Assembly: GCA_902464345.1 (NCBI GenBank) | Contig: CABQJA010000073.1 | Span: 1-9,940, forward strand | Reading direction: 5' to 3' | Source of the DNA: an uncultured Clostridium sp. | GTDB taxonomy: Bacteria > Bacillota > Clostridia > Lachnospirales > Lachnospiraceae | Length of the DNA: 9,940 nt | Shown here: piece after piece, positions 1 through 6,979 of the stretch | How positions within the stretch are numbered: the first letter of the stretch is position 1 | Layout: each line of letters opens with the position of its first letter | Position numbers and translations under genes: made by a program | Notes under the pieces: model-generated | The model's input: the letters and a program-made list of their open reading frames with translations, nothing else | Databases searched by the model: none | Told to the model about the DNA's origin: nothing

Positions 1-1
1 G

Positions 2-58
2 TACATGCGGGGCCAAGATCCTGATCGTGAAAATATCCGAAGAATCGATAAGGAATAA
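2..58 (+). CDS. Possible 3' end of an upstream gene (frame undecided)
   Basis: The first bases of the window are open in two frames. One ends with TAA at 56-58 and gives a tail finishing NIRRIDKE. The other ends with TAG at 87-89, inside the Shine-Dalgarno site of the next gene, and gives a tail containing GAKILIVKISEES. Both use codons typical of the neighbouring genes, and neither tail is long enough to assign a family. The second would be tightly coupled to the phosphatase gene and vaguely resembles the closing strand of a small regulatory protein, but that is a guess. The entry records that an upstream gene of the same operon probably ends here. Confidence 0.3.
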   Translation, partial: YMRGQDPDRENIRRIDKE

Positions 59-63
59 TCGAT
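44..63. repeat. Two ATCGAT palindromes 8 bases apart
   Basis: ATCGAT occurs at 44-49 and again at 58-63, separated by AAGGAATA. Because each copy is its own reverse complement, the pair is both a direct and an inverted repeat and could form a weak 6-bp hairpin. It lies just ahead of the phosphatase gene and could be a small operator, but part of it may be inside the end of the upstream gene. No T-run follows, so it is not a terminator. The evidence for a function is weak. Confidence 0.2.
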
Positions 64-87
64 ATATAAAAGAAAACAGAGAGATAT

Positions 88-94
88 AGGAGGT
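88..94 (+). promoter_or_regulatory. Ribosome binding site that fixes a TTG start
   Basis: AGGAGGT is an almost perfect Shine-Dalgarno sequence. It sits 7 bases before TTG at 102, and no ATG or GTG in the phosphatase frame lies at a comparable distance. This decides the TTG start. Confidence 0.8.
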
Positions 95-101
95 ATAAAA
101 C

Positions 102-1697
102 TTGAAGAAAGACAGAGCCGGAAAGCTGGGAACAAAGATAGTAAGAGTTGTTGTGATCATGGTATTACTGCTGGGTCTTACATTGGTAACCTTTAGTTTC
201 TTCTCATTCCGAAAGACATTCCGAAACGTATATTCAAATAAGGCAGAAAACAGTGCCCGTATGATCGCAGACATGATAGACGGTGACCGGATGGGGGATT
301 ATGCACATACGCTGGAGAAGGATGCTTACTATGAGGAGTTAGAGAAATTATTTTCTGCATTAAAGAGGGATAGCGGAGCTTCGTATCTGTATATGTTCTA
401 TCCGGAGGAGGATTCCTTTATATACATTCTGGATGCATATTGCGAAGGGGATGGTAAGGATACCATCAGTGCATTAGGCGACAGGTATGAATATAAAGAA
501 ATGGAATATAAGTATCTGGTCCCGGATGTGCAGCAGAAGAAGGCGTCTACGGAGCTGATCCTGGGACAGGATGTTGGCTTTGGAACCAGTGTGTCGGCCT
601 GGGCGCCGGTTCTGAACTCGGACGGAGAATTGGTAGCTATGGTTGAGATCGACTATGAAATGACGGTTGTAGAGAATGATATGAAGAATTATGTGATCTT
701 CTTTATCTGCTTTACACTTGCCGGTATTGCAGTCATTCTGCTGGTAGTGCTGATATATATCCGGAAAGTACTTTCGGAGCCGTTAAGCGATATTACAGAG
801 ATCATAGAGTCCTTTAAGGATGGAGAATTCCGTATAGAAGGCAGAAAGATAGAGACCGGAGATGAGATACAGAATGTATATGAGACTTTCGTACGGATGG
901 TTGAAAAGATTGATAATTATGTGGAAAACATTACAAGAATTACCGCTGAAAAGGGACGGATCGAGACAGAGCTGAATGTGGCAACCCAGATTCAGGCAGA
1001 TATGCTGCCGAATATATTTCCTGCATTTCCGGGAAGAAAGGAAATCGATATTTTTGCAACAATGCGTCCGGCTAAGGAGGTAGGCGGTGATTTTTACGAC
1101 TTTTTCCTGGTAGATGATATGCACCTGGCATTTCTGATCGCGGATGTATCCGGAAAAGGTGTGCCGGCGGCATTGTTCATGGTAATTGCAAAGACGATTA
1201 TTAAGAATCATGCAAGCATGGGAACACCGGTCAATGAAGTATTTGAACGCACCAATAATCAATTGTGTGAAGGAAATAAGGAAGGATTCTTCGTGACTGC
1301 ATGGCTGGGTATTCTGAATATGCAGACAGGTACACTGGAATATGCCAATGCCGGACATAATCCGCCGATCATTATGAGAAAAGACCGCTGTGAATGGAAT
1401 GACTGTGTGCCGGGACTTGTGCTGGCAGCAATGGAAGATATGCCATATACCAAATATGAAATGCAGTTAGAACCGGGAGATAGAATCCTGCTGTATACGG
1501 ATGGCGTGCCGGAATCTATCAATACCGAAACACAGGCATACGGTGAGGAGAGGTTGATGGAGGAATATGAACATACGCGAAGTCTTACTGTGGAAGAAGG
1601 CGTCCGGTATATTCAGCAGAGTGTTGATGTGTTTGCCGGGGAAGAAGAACAGTTTGATGATATTACGATGCTGTTGCTGGAGTATAAAGGCATATAA
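102..1697 (+). CDS. Membrane sensor with HAMP and SpoIIE/PP2C serine phosphatase domain
   Basis: Predicted membrane-bound phosphoprotein phosphatase of 531 residues. Two hydrophobic segments (about 13-35 and 197-220) bracket an extracellular sensing region of about 160 residues with a Cache-like look (alternating aromatic and acidic strands, e.g. SYLYMFY at 94-100). A HAMP-type linker follows (about 221-275), then a helical connector and the SpoIIE/PP2C domain (about 285-528). Visible phosphatase motifs are ATQIQADMLP, GGDFYDF with D330, ADVSGKG with D348, YTDGV with D467 and FDDIT with D519-D520; these aspartates are the expected divalent-metal ligands, so the enzyme looks active. The start is TTG at 102, behind AGGAGGT. 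In this family (RsbU/RsbP/SpoIIE), the enzyme dephosphorylates an anti-anti-sigma STAS protein in a partner-switching cascade. No STAS or anti-sigma kinase gene is in the window, so the target is unknown. A regulator of the downstream operon is inferred from co-orientation and a 51-base gap. Confidence 0.93.
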   Translation: MKKDRAGKLGTKIVRVVVIMVLLLGLTLVTFSFFSFRKTFRNVYSNKAENSARMIADMIDGDRMGDYAHTLEKDAYYEELEKLFSALKRDSGASYLYMFYPEEDSFIYILDAYCEGDGKDTISALGDRYEYKEMEYKYLVPDVQQKKASTELILGQDVGFGTSVSAWAPVLNSDGELVAMVEIDYEMTVVENDMKNYVIFFICFTLAGIAVILLVVLIYIRKVLSEPLSDITEIIESFKDGEFRIEGRKIETGDEIQNVYETFVRMVEKIDNYVENITRITAEKGRIETELNVATQIQADMLPNIFPAFPGRKEIDIFATMRPAKEVGGDFYDFFLVDDMHLAFLIADVSGKGVPAALFMVIAKTIIKNHASMGTPVNEVFERTNNQLCEGNKEGFFVTAWLGILNMQTGTLEYANAGHNPPIIMRKDRCEWNDCVPGLVLAAMEDMPYTKYEMQLEPGDRILLYTDGVPESINTETQAYGEERLMEEYEHTRSLTVEEGVRYIQQSVDVFAGEEEQFDDITMLLLEYKGI

Positions 1698-1748
1698 AAG
1701 CCATTAAAAGTAAAAAAGAAGGATCAGAAGATCGGAAGGGAGCTAAAT

Positions 1749-3686
1749 ATGGGAACAGGAGATAATGAACAGATACCGGCCTATAAAACAAAAGAAACAT
1801 TTACGATGCATACAGCTATGGAGCAGGAGCCTCCGCTTACAATCAGCCGGAGTGCGCAGGAGGTTCTTGCGGATGAGCGTCTGAATCTAAAAAGAACGAT
1901 GAATGAAGACCTGCCATCTGTTTTTCAGATACCGGCTGTAAATGTAAATCCGGTGAATATACCGATGGGAAATCTGCCGGAAGCCTATAACCGAATGCGG
2001 ATGATTTCGCTAAAAATGTACATGGCGGCAAGAGCCTATCGGTCAGCACAGGCAGATCAGGATACAGACAGGATGTATTCCCACTATGCAGAAGCGGCAG
2101 AGCTTCAGAAGCAGTTCTATGACTCGGAACGGGAAGCAGAAACGCTGCAGGAAGGAACCGGCGGAGATGAACAGCAGGATGATGTGGTAGAGCTGCAAGA
2201 GCCGAAGCAGGGATATTTCGCACGAAAGAAGGCAGAGAAGCGGGAAAAAGAGGAACGGAGTCTGCGAGCAAAGCAGTTGGAAAAGGAATTTGGCGAGAAA
2301 TATCGGGATACAGCGAAGGTAAAACCGGGTGAAAAATTGGATTCTGCTTTTATGCAGAGTGATTATGTGAAGGAGTTAATTCTTCCGAGAGAAACCATTT
2401 ATAAGAATGAAGAAGGAGAGAAGGTCAAGACCACGCAGAGCGAGCTGCTGGCAAAAGTAATGCAGAGGGATTACTCACGTCTGGAGCAGCTGGATCCTGC
2501 ATTGCGGAATATGCTGGCTGCAAACTTTATGCAGGAGAACAAGGAGTTATTTACAGGGAATGCAAAGCAGGATGCGGGAACACTGGAAACGAGATTTCCC
2601 GGCGGCCTGATGAATCCATTGTTAAGAATCGGTATTTCTCTGGGAATGCGGCAGTGTCTGGGAGATGGACAGAAGGATGCGGCATATTATAATAGCTTAG
2701 ACGCATGGATGAATGCAAAAATCATGCGTAATACGTTGAAAACATTCAGTCATGCGGATCAGGTCGGAGAGGGAAAAGCTTTCTCACAGGCAGATGTGGA
2801 GAGGAATGCGCAGTCACAGCTTTTTATTGCCAAGACAATGCTTATGTGCCACATGGGTAACTTTACTTTAAAGGATTCAAAGCATAACACAGAGGGAAGC
2901 TGGCAGGGACCGGTTTCTAATGCATTTGCACATTGCTCCCGTGTCGGGATCGTACTTCCCGGAATGGAGAATGCCGCCTATACCAAAGAAGGTGAGAGGA
3001 GTCTCATAAACGCTTATACAGGAAAAAACGGTGGTCTGGATGCCGGATTCTTCGTACGTGGCGGAGCAACGCATACCCTGTTTCGGAAGTCGAAGGAAAA
3101 AGCACTGATAAAGACAGGATTTAAGGAATTGAAATTCTTCTCTCCGTGGCATCAAAGAGGTATGAATGTAGCAGTTGGTGGACTGGGTAATTCCGGGATT
3201 ACCGGACCGGATGGAACGGAGCGGATCCTGAAAAATGATGGCAGCTGCGGACATATTTATATGCATCTGGAAGAGGGAGACAGTACAAACTATACAAGTA
3301 TGCTGGTCGGATTTGAAAGCGACAGCTATAAAAAAACAAACCAGCTGGGGCATACACATGGATTTGGAAATGGAGAATTTGCATCCAGCTTCGGTGGGCA
3401 GCGCCTGGATGAAATCGGTGATAAATATGGCGGACGAAATCTGGATCTTACCGGTATCCCGGCTGCTGTATTCAAGAACGTGATGCAGAAATTCGAGACG
3501 AACTTCATGCGGCTGCAGGAAGAAGCTGCAAAGAATGATCAGACTGCGATCAGGGATCTGGATCGGATGAATGAGATCCTTTGTGGTGAAAGGATGACCG
3601 GAGAGCAGCTAAAGACATTTATCAGGCAGTATATGCCGGGTGGCACAGACCTGTCAGAGAATGATCTTAATTCTCTGTCCTCGTAG
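1749..3686 (+). CDS. Uncharacterised 645-residue protein, candidate injection-system payload or accessory
   Basis: I do not recognise a family. AAGGGAG at 1736-1742 lies 6 bases before the ATG. There is no signal peptide or membrane segment, so the product is probably cytoplasmic or loaded into a particle. Residues 1-150 are polar and probably flexible, with the proline-rich patch IPAVNVNPVNIP at 61-72 and the acidic/glutamine patch GGDEQQDDVVELQEPKQ. Residues 156-185 are highly charged (ARKKAEKREKEERSLRAKQ) and likely a helix or coiled coil. Residues about 280-580 look like one compact domain rich in Gly, His and aromatics: CHMGNF (367-372), SPWHQRGMNVAVGG (465-478), CGHIYMHL (500-507), MLVGFES (518-524) and LGHTHGFGNGEF (533-544). 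Cys500, His502, His506, His535 and His537 could be catalytic or metal-binding, but this is only suggested by clustering. A helical tail of about 65 residues follows. Its position beside an eCIS-type ATPase gene and a toxin-like gene makes a payload or chaperone role plausible; nothing in the sequence proves it. Confidence 0.85.
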   Translation: MGTGDNEQIPAYKTKETFTMHTAMEQEPPLTISRSAQEVLADERLNLKRTMNEDLPSVFQIPAVNVNPVNIPMGNLPEAYNRMRMISLKMYMAARAYRSAQADQDTDRMYSHYAEAAELQKQFYDSEREAETLQEGTGGDEQQDDVVELQEPKQGYFARKKAEKREKEERSLRAKQLEKEFGEKYRDTAKVKPGEKLDSAFMQSDYVKELILPRETIYKNEEGEKVKTTQSELLAKVMQRDYSRLEQLDPALRNMLAANFMQENKELFTGNAKQDAGTLETRFPGGLMNPLLRIGISLGMRQCLGDGQKDAAYYNSLDAWMNAKIMRNTLKTFSHADQVGEGKAFSQADVERNAQSQLFIAKTMLMCHMGNFTLKDSKHNTEGSWQGPVSNAFAHCSRVGIVLPGMENAAYTKEGERSLINAYTGKNGGLDAGFFVRGGATHTLFRKSKEKALIKTGFKELKFFSPWHQRGMNVAVGGLGNSGITGPDGTERILKNDGSCGHIYMHLEEGDSTNYTSMLVGFESDSYKKTNQLGHTHGFGNGEFASSFGGQRLDEIGDKYGGRNLDLTGIPAAVFKNVMQKFETNFMRLQEEAAKNDQTAIRDLDRMNEILCGERMTGEQLKTFIRQYMPGGTDLSENDLNSLSS

Positions 3687-3717
3687 TCATAGACCGGATT
3701 GGATAGAAGATAGAAAA

Positions 3718-3725
3718 AGAGGTGG
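3718..3725 (+). promoter_or_regulatory. Ribosome binding site overlapping an alternative GTG start
   Basis: AGAGGTGG fits a Shine-Dalgarno site for ATG at 3731 (about 5-7 bases away). The in-frame GTG at 3722 lies inside this motif and has no comparable site of its own, so it is unlikely to be the true start even though it lengthens the frame by three codons. Confidence 0.65.
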
Positions 3726-3730
3726 CTGAA

Positions 3731-4576
3731 ATGGAAATTGTATTATTAGATAATGAAAATATAGAACAATTTGAGGCTATGATGGGAGGTGTAAATGCAG
3801 CGGCAGTATGCTTTGACCGGAATACCTTTGGAATGGGCTTGATTCAGGAGAATGAAGTGTATGGAGAGATTGCAGTTCAGATAAAAGGAAATGCAGCAGT
3901 TATCCGTTCTCTTTACATGGCTCCGGAGCATAGACGGGAAGGGGGAGCAACTCTTTTGCTGTTAGAAGCATCCGCATACGCAGGAATGAATGAGACTGTG
4001 GATGGATTTACGGTAGAATTCACAGAGGATCTGCAGGCTGATAATGGGTTAAAAGCATTTTTTGAATATTGCGGATTTGAGCTGACGGAGCATCCGGATA
4101 TCACAACTTACAGTCTGACACTTGAGACATTAATGGGCAGTCCGTATTTAAAGGAGGATGGTGCAGATTACAGATTAAAGACATATGCACAGCTGTCACA
4201 TAATGAAAAAAACAGTCTGATGCAGGAACCGCCATTCTATATGCCGATGTATGTGCAGGAGAATCTGATAGAACCGGATGTGAGCTTTTTCCTTACGGAA
4301 AACGAAAGGATTCTGGGGTGTATTGTGATAGTTCCGGAAAAAGATGTACTTTCGGTCGTTTGGATGAAGATATTACCTGAAAACTACAGAGCACTGATTG
4401 ACATTATGTGGAGTGCAGGCCGGGCGGCCAAGGATAAATACGAGGGAAAGAAGCAGATTATTCTTCCGATCATCAGTAGAGAGGCGAACCGGCTTGTGAA
4501 TAAATTATTTGGCAATAGCCTGGTCAGAATCGAGAAGAGTTATACCGGCACGATGGTGTTTGAAGAAGATGAGTAA
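3731..4576 (+). CDS. GNAT-like acetyltransferase with a second, degenerate GNAT-like half
   Basis: Predicted soluble protein of 281 residues from ATG at 3731. The frame could begin at GTG 3722, but that codon lies inside the ribosome binding site. The N-terminal half follows the GNAT plan: a strand (AVIRSLYMAPEHRR), then the acetyl-CoA pyrophosphate loop R68-R-E-G71-G-A73 and the following helix (TLLLLEASAYAG), and later FFEYCGFELTE at 110-120, the usual GNAT 'Y-x-x-x-G-F' ending. After about residue 140 a second alpha/beta half repeats a weaker GNAT-like pattern (SFFLTENERILGCIVIVPEKDVLSVVWM at about 185-212, given as start SFFL to end VVWM) without a clear acetyl-CoA loop. GNAT enzymes transfer acetyl groups from acetyl-CoA to amines or protein N-termini/lysines. 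The substrate is unknown. The gene ends 18 bases before the AAA+ ATPase gene, so the two are probably translated together, and the target could be a component of the same system. The GNAT call is fairly sure; activity is less so. Confidence 0.78.
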   Translation: MEIVLLDNENIEQFEAMMGGVNAAAVCFDRNTFGMGLIQENEVYGEIAVQIKGNAAVIRSLYMAPEHRREGGATLLLLEASAYAGMNETVDGFTVEFTEDLQADNGLKAFFEYCGFELTEHPDITTYSLTLETLMGSPYLKEDGADYRLKTYAQLSHNEKNSLMQEPPFYMPMYVQENLIEPDVSFFLTENERILGCIVIVPEKDVLSVVWMKILPENYRALIDIMWSAGRAAKDKYEGKKQIILPIISREANRLVNKLFGNSLVRIEKSYTGTMVFEEDE

Positions 4577-4594
4577 TGACATGGGGTAGACAGC

Positions 4595-6949
4595 ATGAAT
4601 GAAAAAGGGAAATTTACCGAGAAATTAAAGACAGAACCTTTCCAGAGCTATGATGAGTATATGGATTATATTTTTGCCTGCTGTAATGCAGCACTGGCAG
4701 GGCATATACGGGAGCTAAAGAGGAAGTATGTTGCCGGTCAGGGTGGATATAAGAATGTGATGTATCCGGATATCGAGATAGCATCTAATCTATGTGAAGA
4801 TAAGATACAGGAATTTGAATTTGCTGAATATGATGGAAAGCAGGAAGCGGTAACAGAAGGAACAGCGGAGGAGCTGCCGATAGAGATAGATGCAGAATTA
4901 GAGGCTATGCTGAAAGGATTTTCACAATCCCTGGGAGGAACTTCGGATGATGAAGATCCGGCAGAGGATATGAGCGTGGATGAAATGCTTTCTTTTATTG
5001 ATGCGAGAGTGGCAGTGACAAACACCGGAGGGGAATTGAAGCTTCCGTTTTATGAATTGTGTCGGAAGCTGTCTTTGGAGCATTTTTCTATCTTTGCATT
5101 GGCATGTGCACTGCTTGCATCGACGCAGACGAGTTATGCGGCCGTATTTCAGATCGCGAATGAAAATGGTGGTCAGACAACGCCTACGGTCGAATCTGCT
5201 GCAAGACTTTTCTTTGGACGTAATTATTCTGCAACCACTGCATATAGTGAAATGTCCATCTGCCTGGATCAGCTGCTTCCGGTTCTGGATCTTCGTGTAA
5301 ACTCGCAGATGCCATTCTCAACACTGATCACACCGGATAAGAGGATGCTTGATTATCTGTTCGGAAGAAATCCGTTCCGGCTGGATGAAAATTACAGCCG
5401 GTTTATAAAAATGCTGACGGACGATCGGGAGCTGGATCCGATCATGGCAAATGGATCCATATTGGATGCAATGAAGATCGCATACGGGCAGGGGATAAGG
5501 ATCGTAGCTTATTCCGGGGATGAAGGAAGTGGAAGAAAATTCTTTGTAAAGCATTTCTGTAAAGAGAAGAACATGAAAGCGGTTACCATTAATTGTAAGA
5601 AGCTGTTTACATATGATTTCGGATATGTGGAAAAGGCATTATGGGCAGCAGTCCGGGAATGTATATTCATGAATGCATGCTGTGTATTGGATGAACTCAC
5701 ATATCGTGAGGAAGAGAAGGAGAAATTCCTCGGATATATGGATCTGGCATTTGGGAAATTAGTGGAGCGGGATATTCCGGTCTTTACGATCAGCCGCGAG
5801 AAGCTGAATCTGAAGGAAGTCACAATGGAAGAATATGTAGACTTTGATCTGCCGGCACCGAGCAATGAAGAACGCCAGAAGTGCTGGGAGTACTATGCAA
5901 AGGATTATGAGCTGGCAGAGGATTGTGATCTTCTGGAAATGACGATTAAATTCATATTTACACCCGGAAAGGTGGCAGATGCCCTGAAACATGCGAGAAC
6001 GCTGGCAACGATGGAAAAGCTGGATAAAATACCGAGAGCACTTCTTTTTAAAGGCTGTAATGCGCAGATGTCTTCCGAGCTGTCCCAGAAGGCGACCAGA
6101 GTAGAAGCGAAGTTTGGATTTGATGATATTGTAATGAATGCAGATCAGCGCGAGACCATTACACATGTTATTGAACAGATGAACTTCAAGAAGCAGGTAT
6201 ATGAGAAATGGAACTATGTGAAGAAATATCCATATGGGCGCGGATTAACGGTTTTGCTGTTCGGAGCTCCCGGTACCGGTAAATCCATGATGGCGCAGGT
6301 GTTGGCACATGAGCTGAATCTGGAATTATATCGCGTGGATATTTCCAAGGTTGTAGATAAATATGTTGGTGAGACAGAGAAATCTCTGTCCATGATATTC
6401 CGGGAAGCAAAGAAATGTAATGTCGTATTGTTCTTTGACGAATGCGATACGATTTTTGCGAAACGTTCAGATGACGGTGGCAGCAATCAGGCATCGGCGA
6501 ATAATAAGACAGCCTTATTGCTTCAGGAAATGGAAGCTTATGACGGGGTCTGTGTGCTGGCGACAAACTATAAGCATAATATAGATCCGGCATTCTTCCG
6601 TAGAATGAAATATATTGTTGAATTCCAGTTCCCGGATCCGGATACGAGAGAAATGCTGTGGCGGACAACCATTCCGAAGACAACACCTCTGAACGAGGAT
6701 GTGGACATACGGTTCCTGGCAGAACGGTTTGAATTCGCAGGCGGTAATATTAAGAACTGTATTTTGAATGCCGCATTTCTGGCTGCGGCAGATGGAGATG
6801 GAGAAGAGGTCTGCATGAGACATTATCTGCAGGCGATCAGGTATGAGTTTGTTAAGACCGGCAAGGTATTTACAAAAGCAGATTTTGAACCATACGCATA
6901 TATGGTTGGACTTGGAGAAAATCCCGATGAGATGGACGTTGATTTTTAA
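4595..6949 (+). CDS. Two-module AAA+ ATPase of the eCIS (Afp15/Pvc15-like) type
   Basis: 784-residue ATPase. Residues 1-80 form a helical N-terminal piece, 80-145 an acidic linker (about 118-130 rich in D/E), and 150-290 a helical/winged-helix region (e.g. FSIFALACALLASTQ, then PTVESAARLFFGRN and DKRMLDYLFGRNPFRLDE). This arrangement, as I recall it, is typical of the ATPase found in extracellular contractile injection clusters. Residues about 300-420 are a degenerate P-loop module: SGDEGSGRK at 307-315 lacks the canonical GKS/T, and VLDE at 364-367 is Walker B-like. Residues 500-760 are a complete AAA+ module: GAPGTGKS at 557-564 (Walker A), pore-loop-like KYVGE at 589-593, LFFDECD at 612-618 (Walker B), sensor-1 N658 in ATN, arginine-finger candidates R669-R670, and GGNIKN at 716-721 where sensor 2 has Lys instead of the usual Arg. 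In eCIS the ATPase is a conserved cluster member thought to act in assembly or payload handling. The ribosome binding site is weak (GGGG at 4583-4586), suggesting coupling to the gene just upstream. Confidence 0.93.
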   Translation: MNEKGKFTEKLKTEPFQSYDEYMDYIFACCNAALAGHIRELKRKYVAGQGGYKNVMYPDIEIASNLCEDKIQEFEFAEYDGKQEAVTEGTAEELPIEIDAELEAMLKGFSQSLGGTSDDEDPAEDMSVDEMLSFIDARVAVTNTGGELKLPFYELCRKLSLEHFSIFALACALLASTQTSYAAVFQIANENGGQTTPTVESAARLFFGRNYSATTAYSEMSICLDQLLPVLDLRVNSQMPFSTLITPDKRMLDYLFGRNPFRLDENYSRFIKMLTDDRELDPIMANGSILDAMKIAYGQGIRIVAYSGDEGSGRKFFVKHFCKEKNMKAVTINCKKLFTYDFGYVEKALWAAVRECIFMNACCVLDELTYREEEKEKFLGYMDLAFGKLVERDIPVFTISREKLNLKEVTMEEYVDFDLPAPSNEERQKCWEYYAKDYELAEDCDLLEMTIKFIFTPGKVADALKHARTLATMEKLDKIPRALLFKGCNAQMSSELSQKATRVEAKFGFDDIVMNADQRETITHVIEQMNFKKQVYEKWNYVKKYPYGRGLTVLLFGAPGTGKSMMAQVLAHELNLELYRVDISKVVDKYVGETEKSLSMIFREAKKCNVVLFFDECDTIFAKRSDDGGSNQASANNKTALLLQEMEAYDGVCVLATNYKHNIDPAFFRRMKYIVEFQFPDPDTREMLWRTTIPKTTPLNEDVDIRFLAERFEFAGGNIKNCILNAAFLAAADGDGEEVCMRHYLQAIRYEFVKTGKVFTKADFEPYAYMVGLGENPDEMDVDF

Positions 6950-6979
6950 AAACGGGAAGGGGCTTTTGGAGGAAAAAGT

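Noticed and set aside
783..1358. Minus-strand open frame of 191 codons inside the phosphatase gene
   Set aside because: It is antisense to a region with clear HAMP and phosphatase motifs; its product is Cys/His/Ile-rich with no domain, and no ribosome site supports it.
1843..2271. Minus-strand open frame of 142 codons inside the 645-residue gene
   Set aside because: The product is a low-complexity Pro/Leu/Ser mix expected from the complement of Glu/Gln/Gly-rich codons; no start signal.
2877..3359. Minus-strand open frame of 160 codons
   Set aside because: It is fully antisense to the compact domain of the 645-residue protein, and its composition is unlike a real protein.
3235..3483. Plus-strand open frame of 82 codons in another frame of the 645-residue gene
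   Set aside because: It lies wholly inside a longer well-supported gene, with no ribosome site and no recognisable motif.
6186..6686. Minus-strand open frame of 166 codons opposite the ATPase core
   Set aside because: The opposite strand encodes Walker A, Walker B and sensor 1, so this frame is a shadow.
4595..6949. Spore-type (SpoVK-like) or cell-division ATPase
   Set aside because: The long N-terminal winged-helix region and the degenerate first P-loop module fit the eCIS ATPase layout better than a single-module CbbX/SpoVK or FtsH-like enzyme.
6950..6979. G-rich stretch between the ATPase and ART genes as a terminator
   Set aside because: No stable hairpin followed by a T-run is present; the G-rich part is explained by the ribosome binding site GGAGGA.
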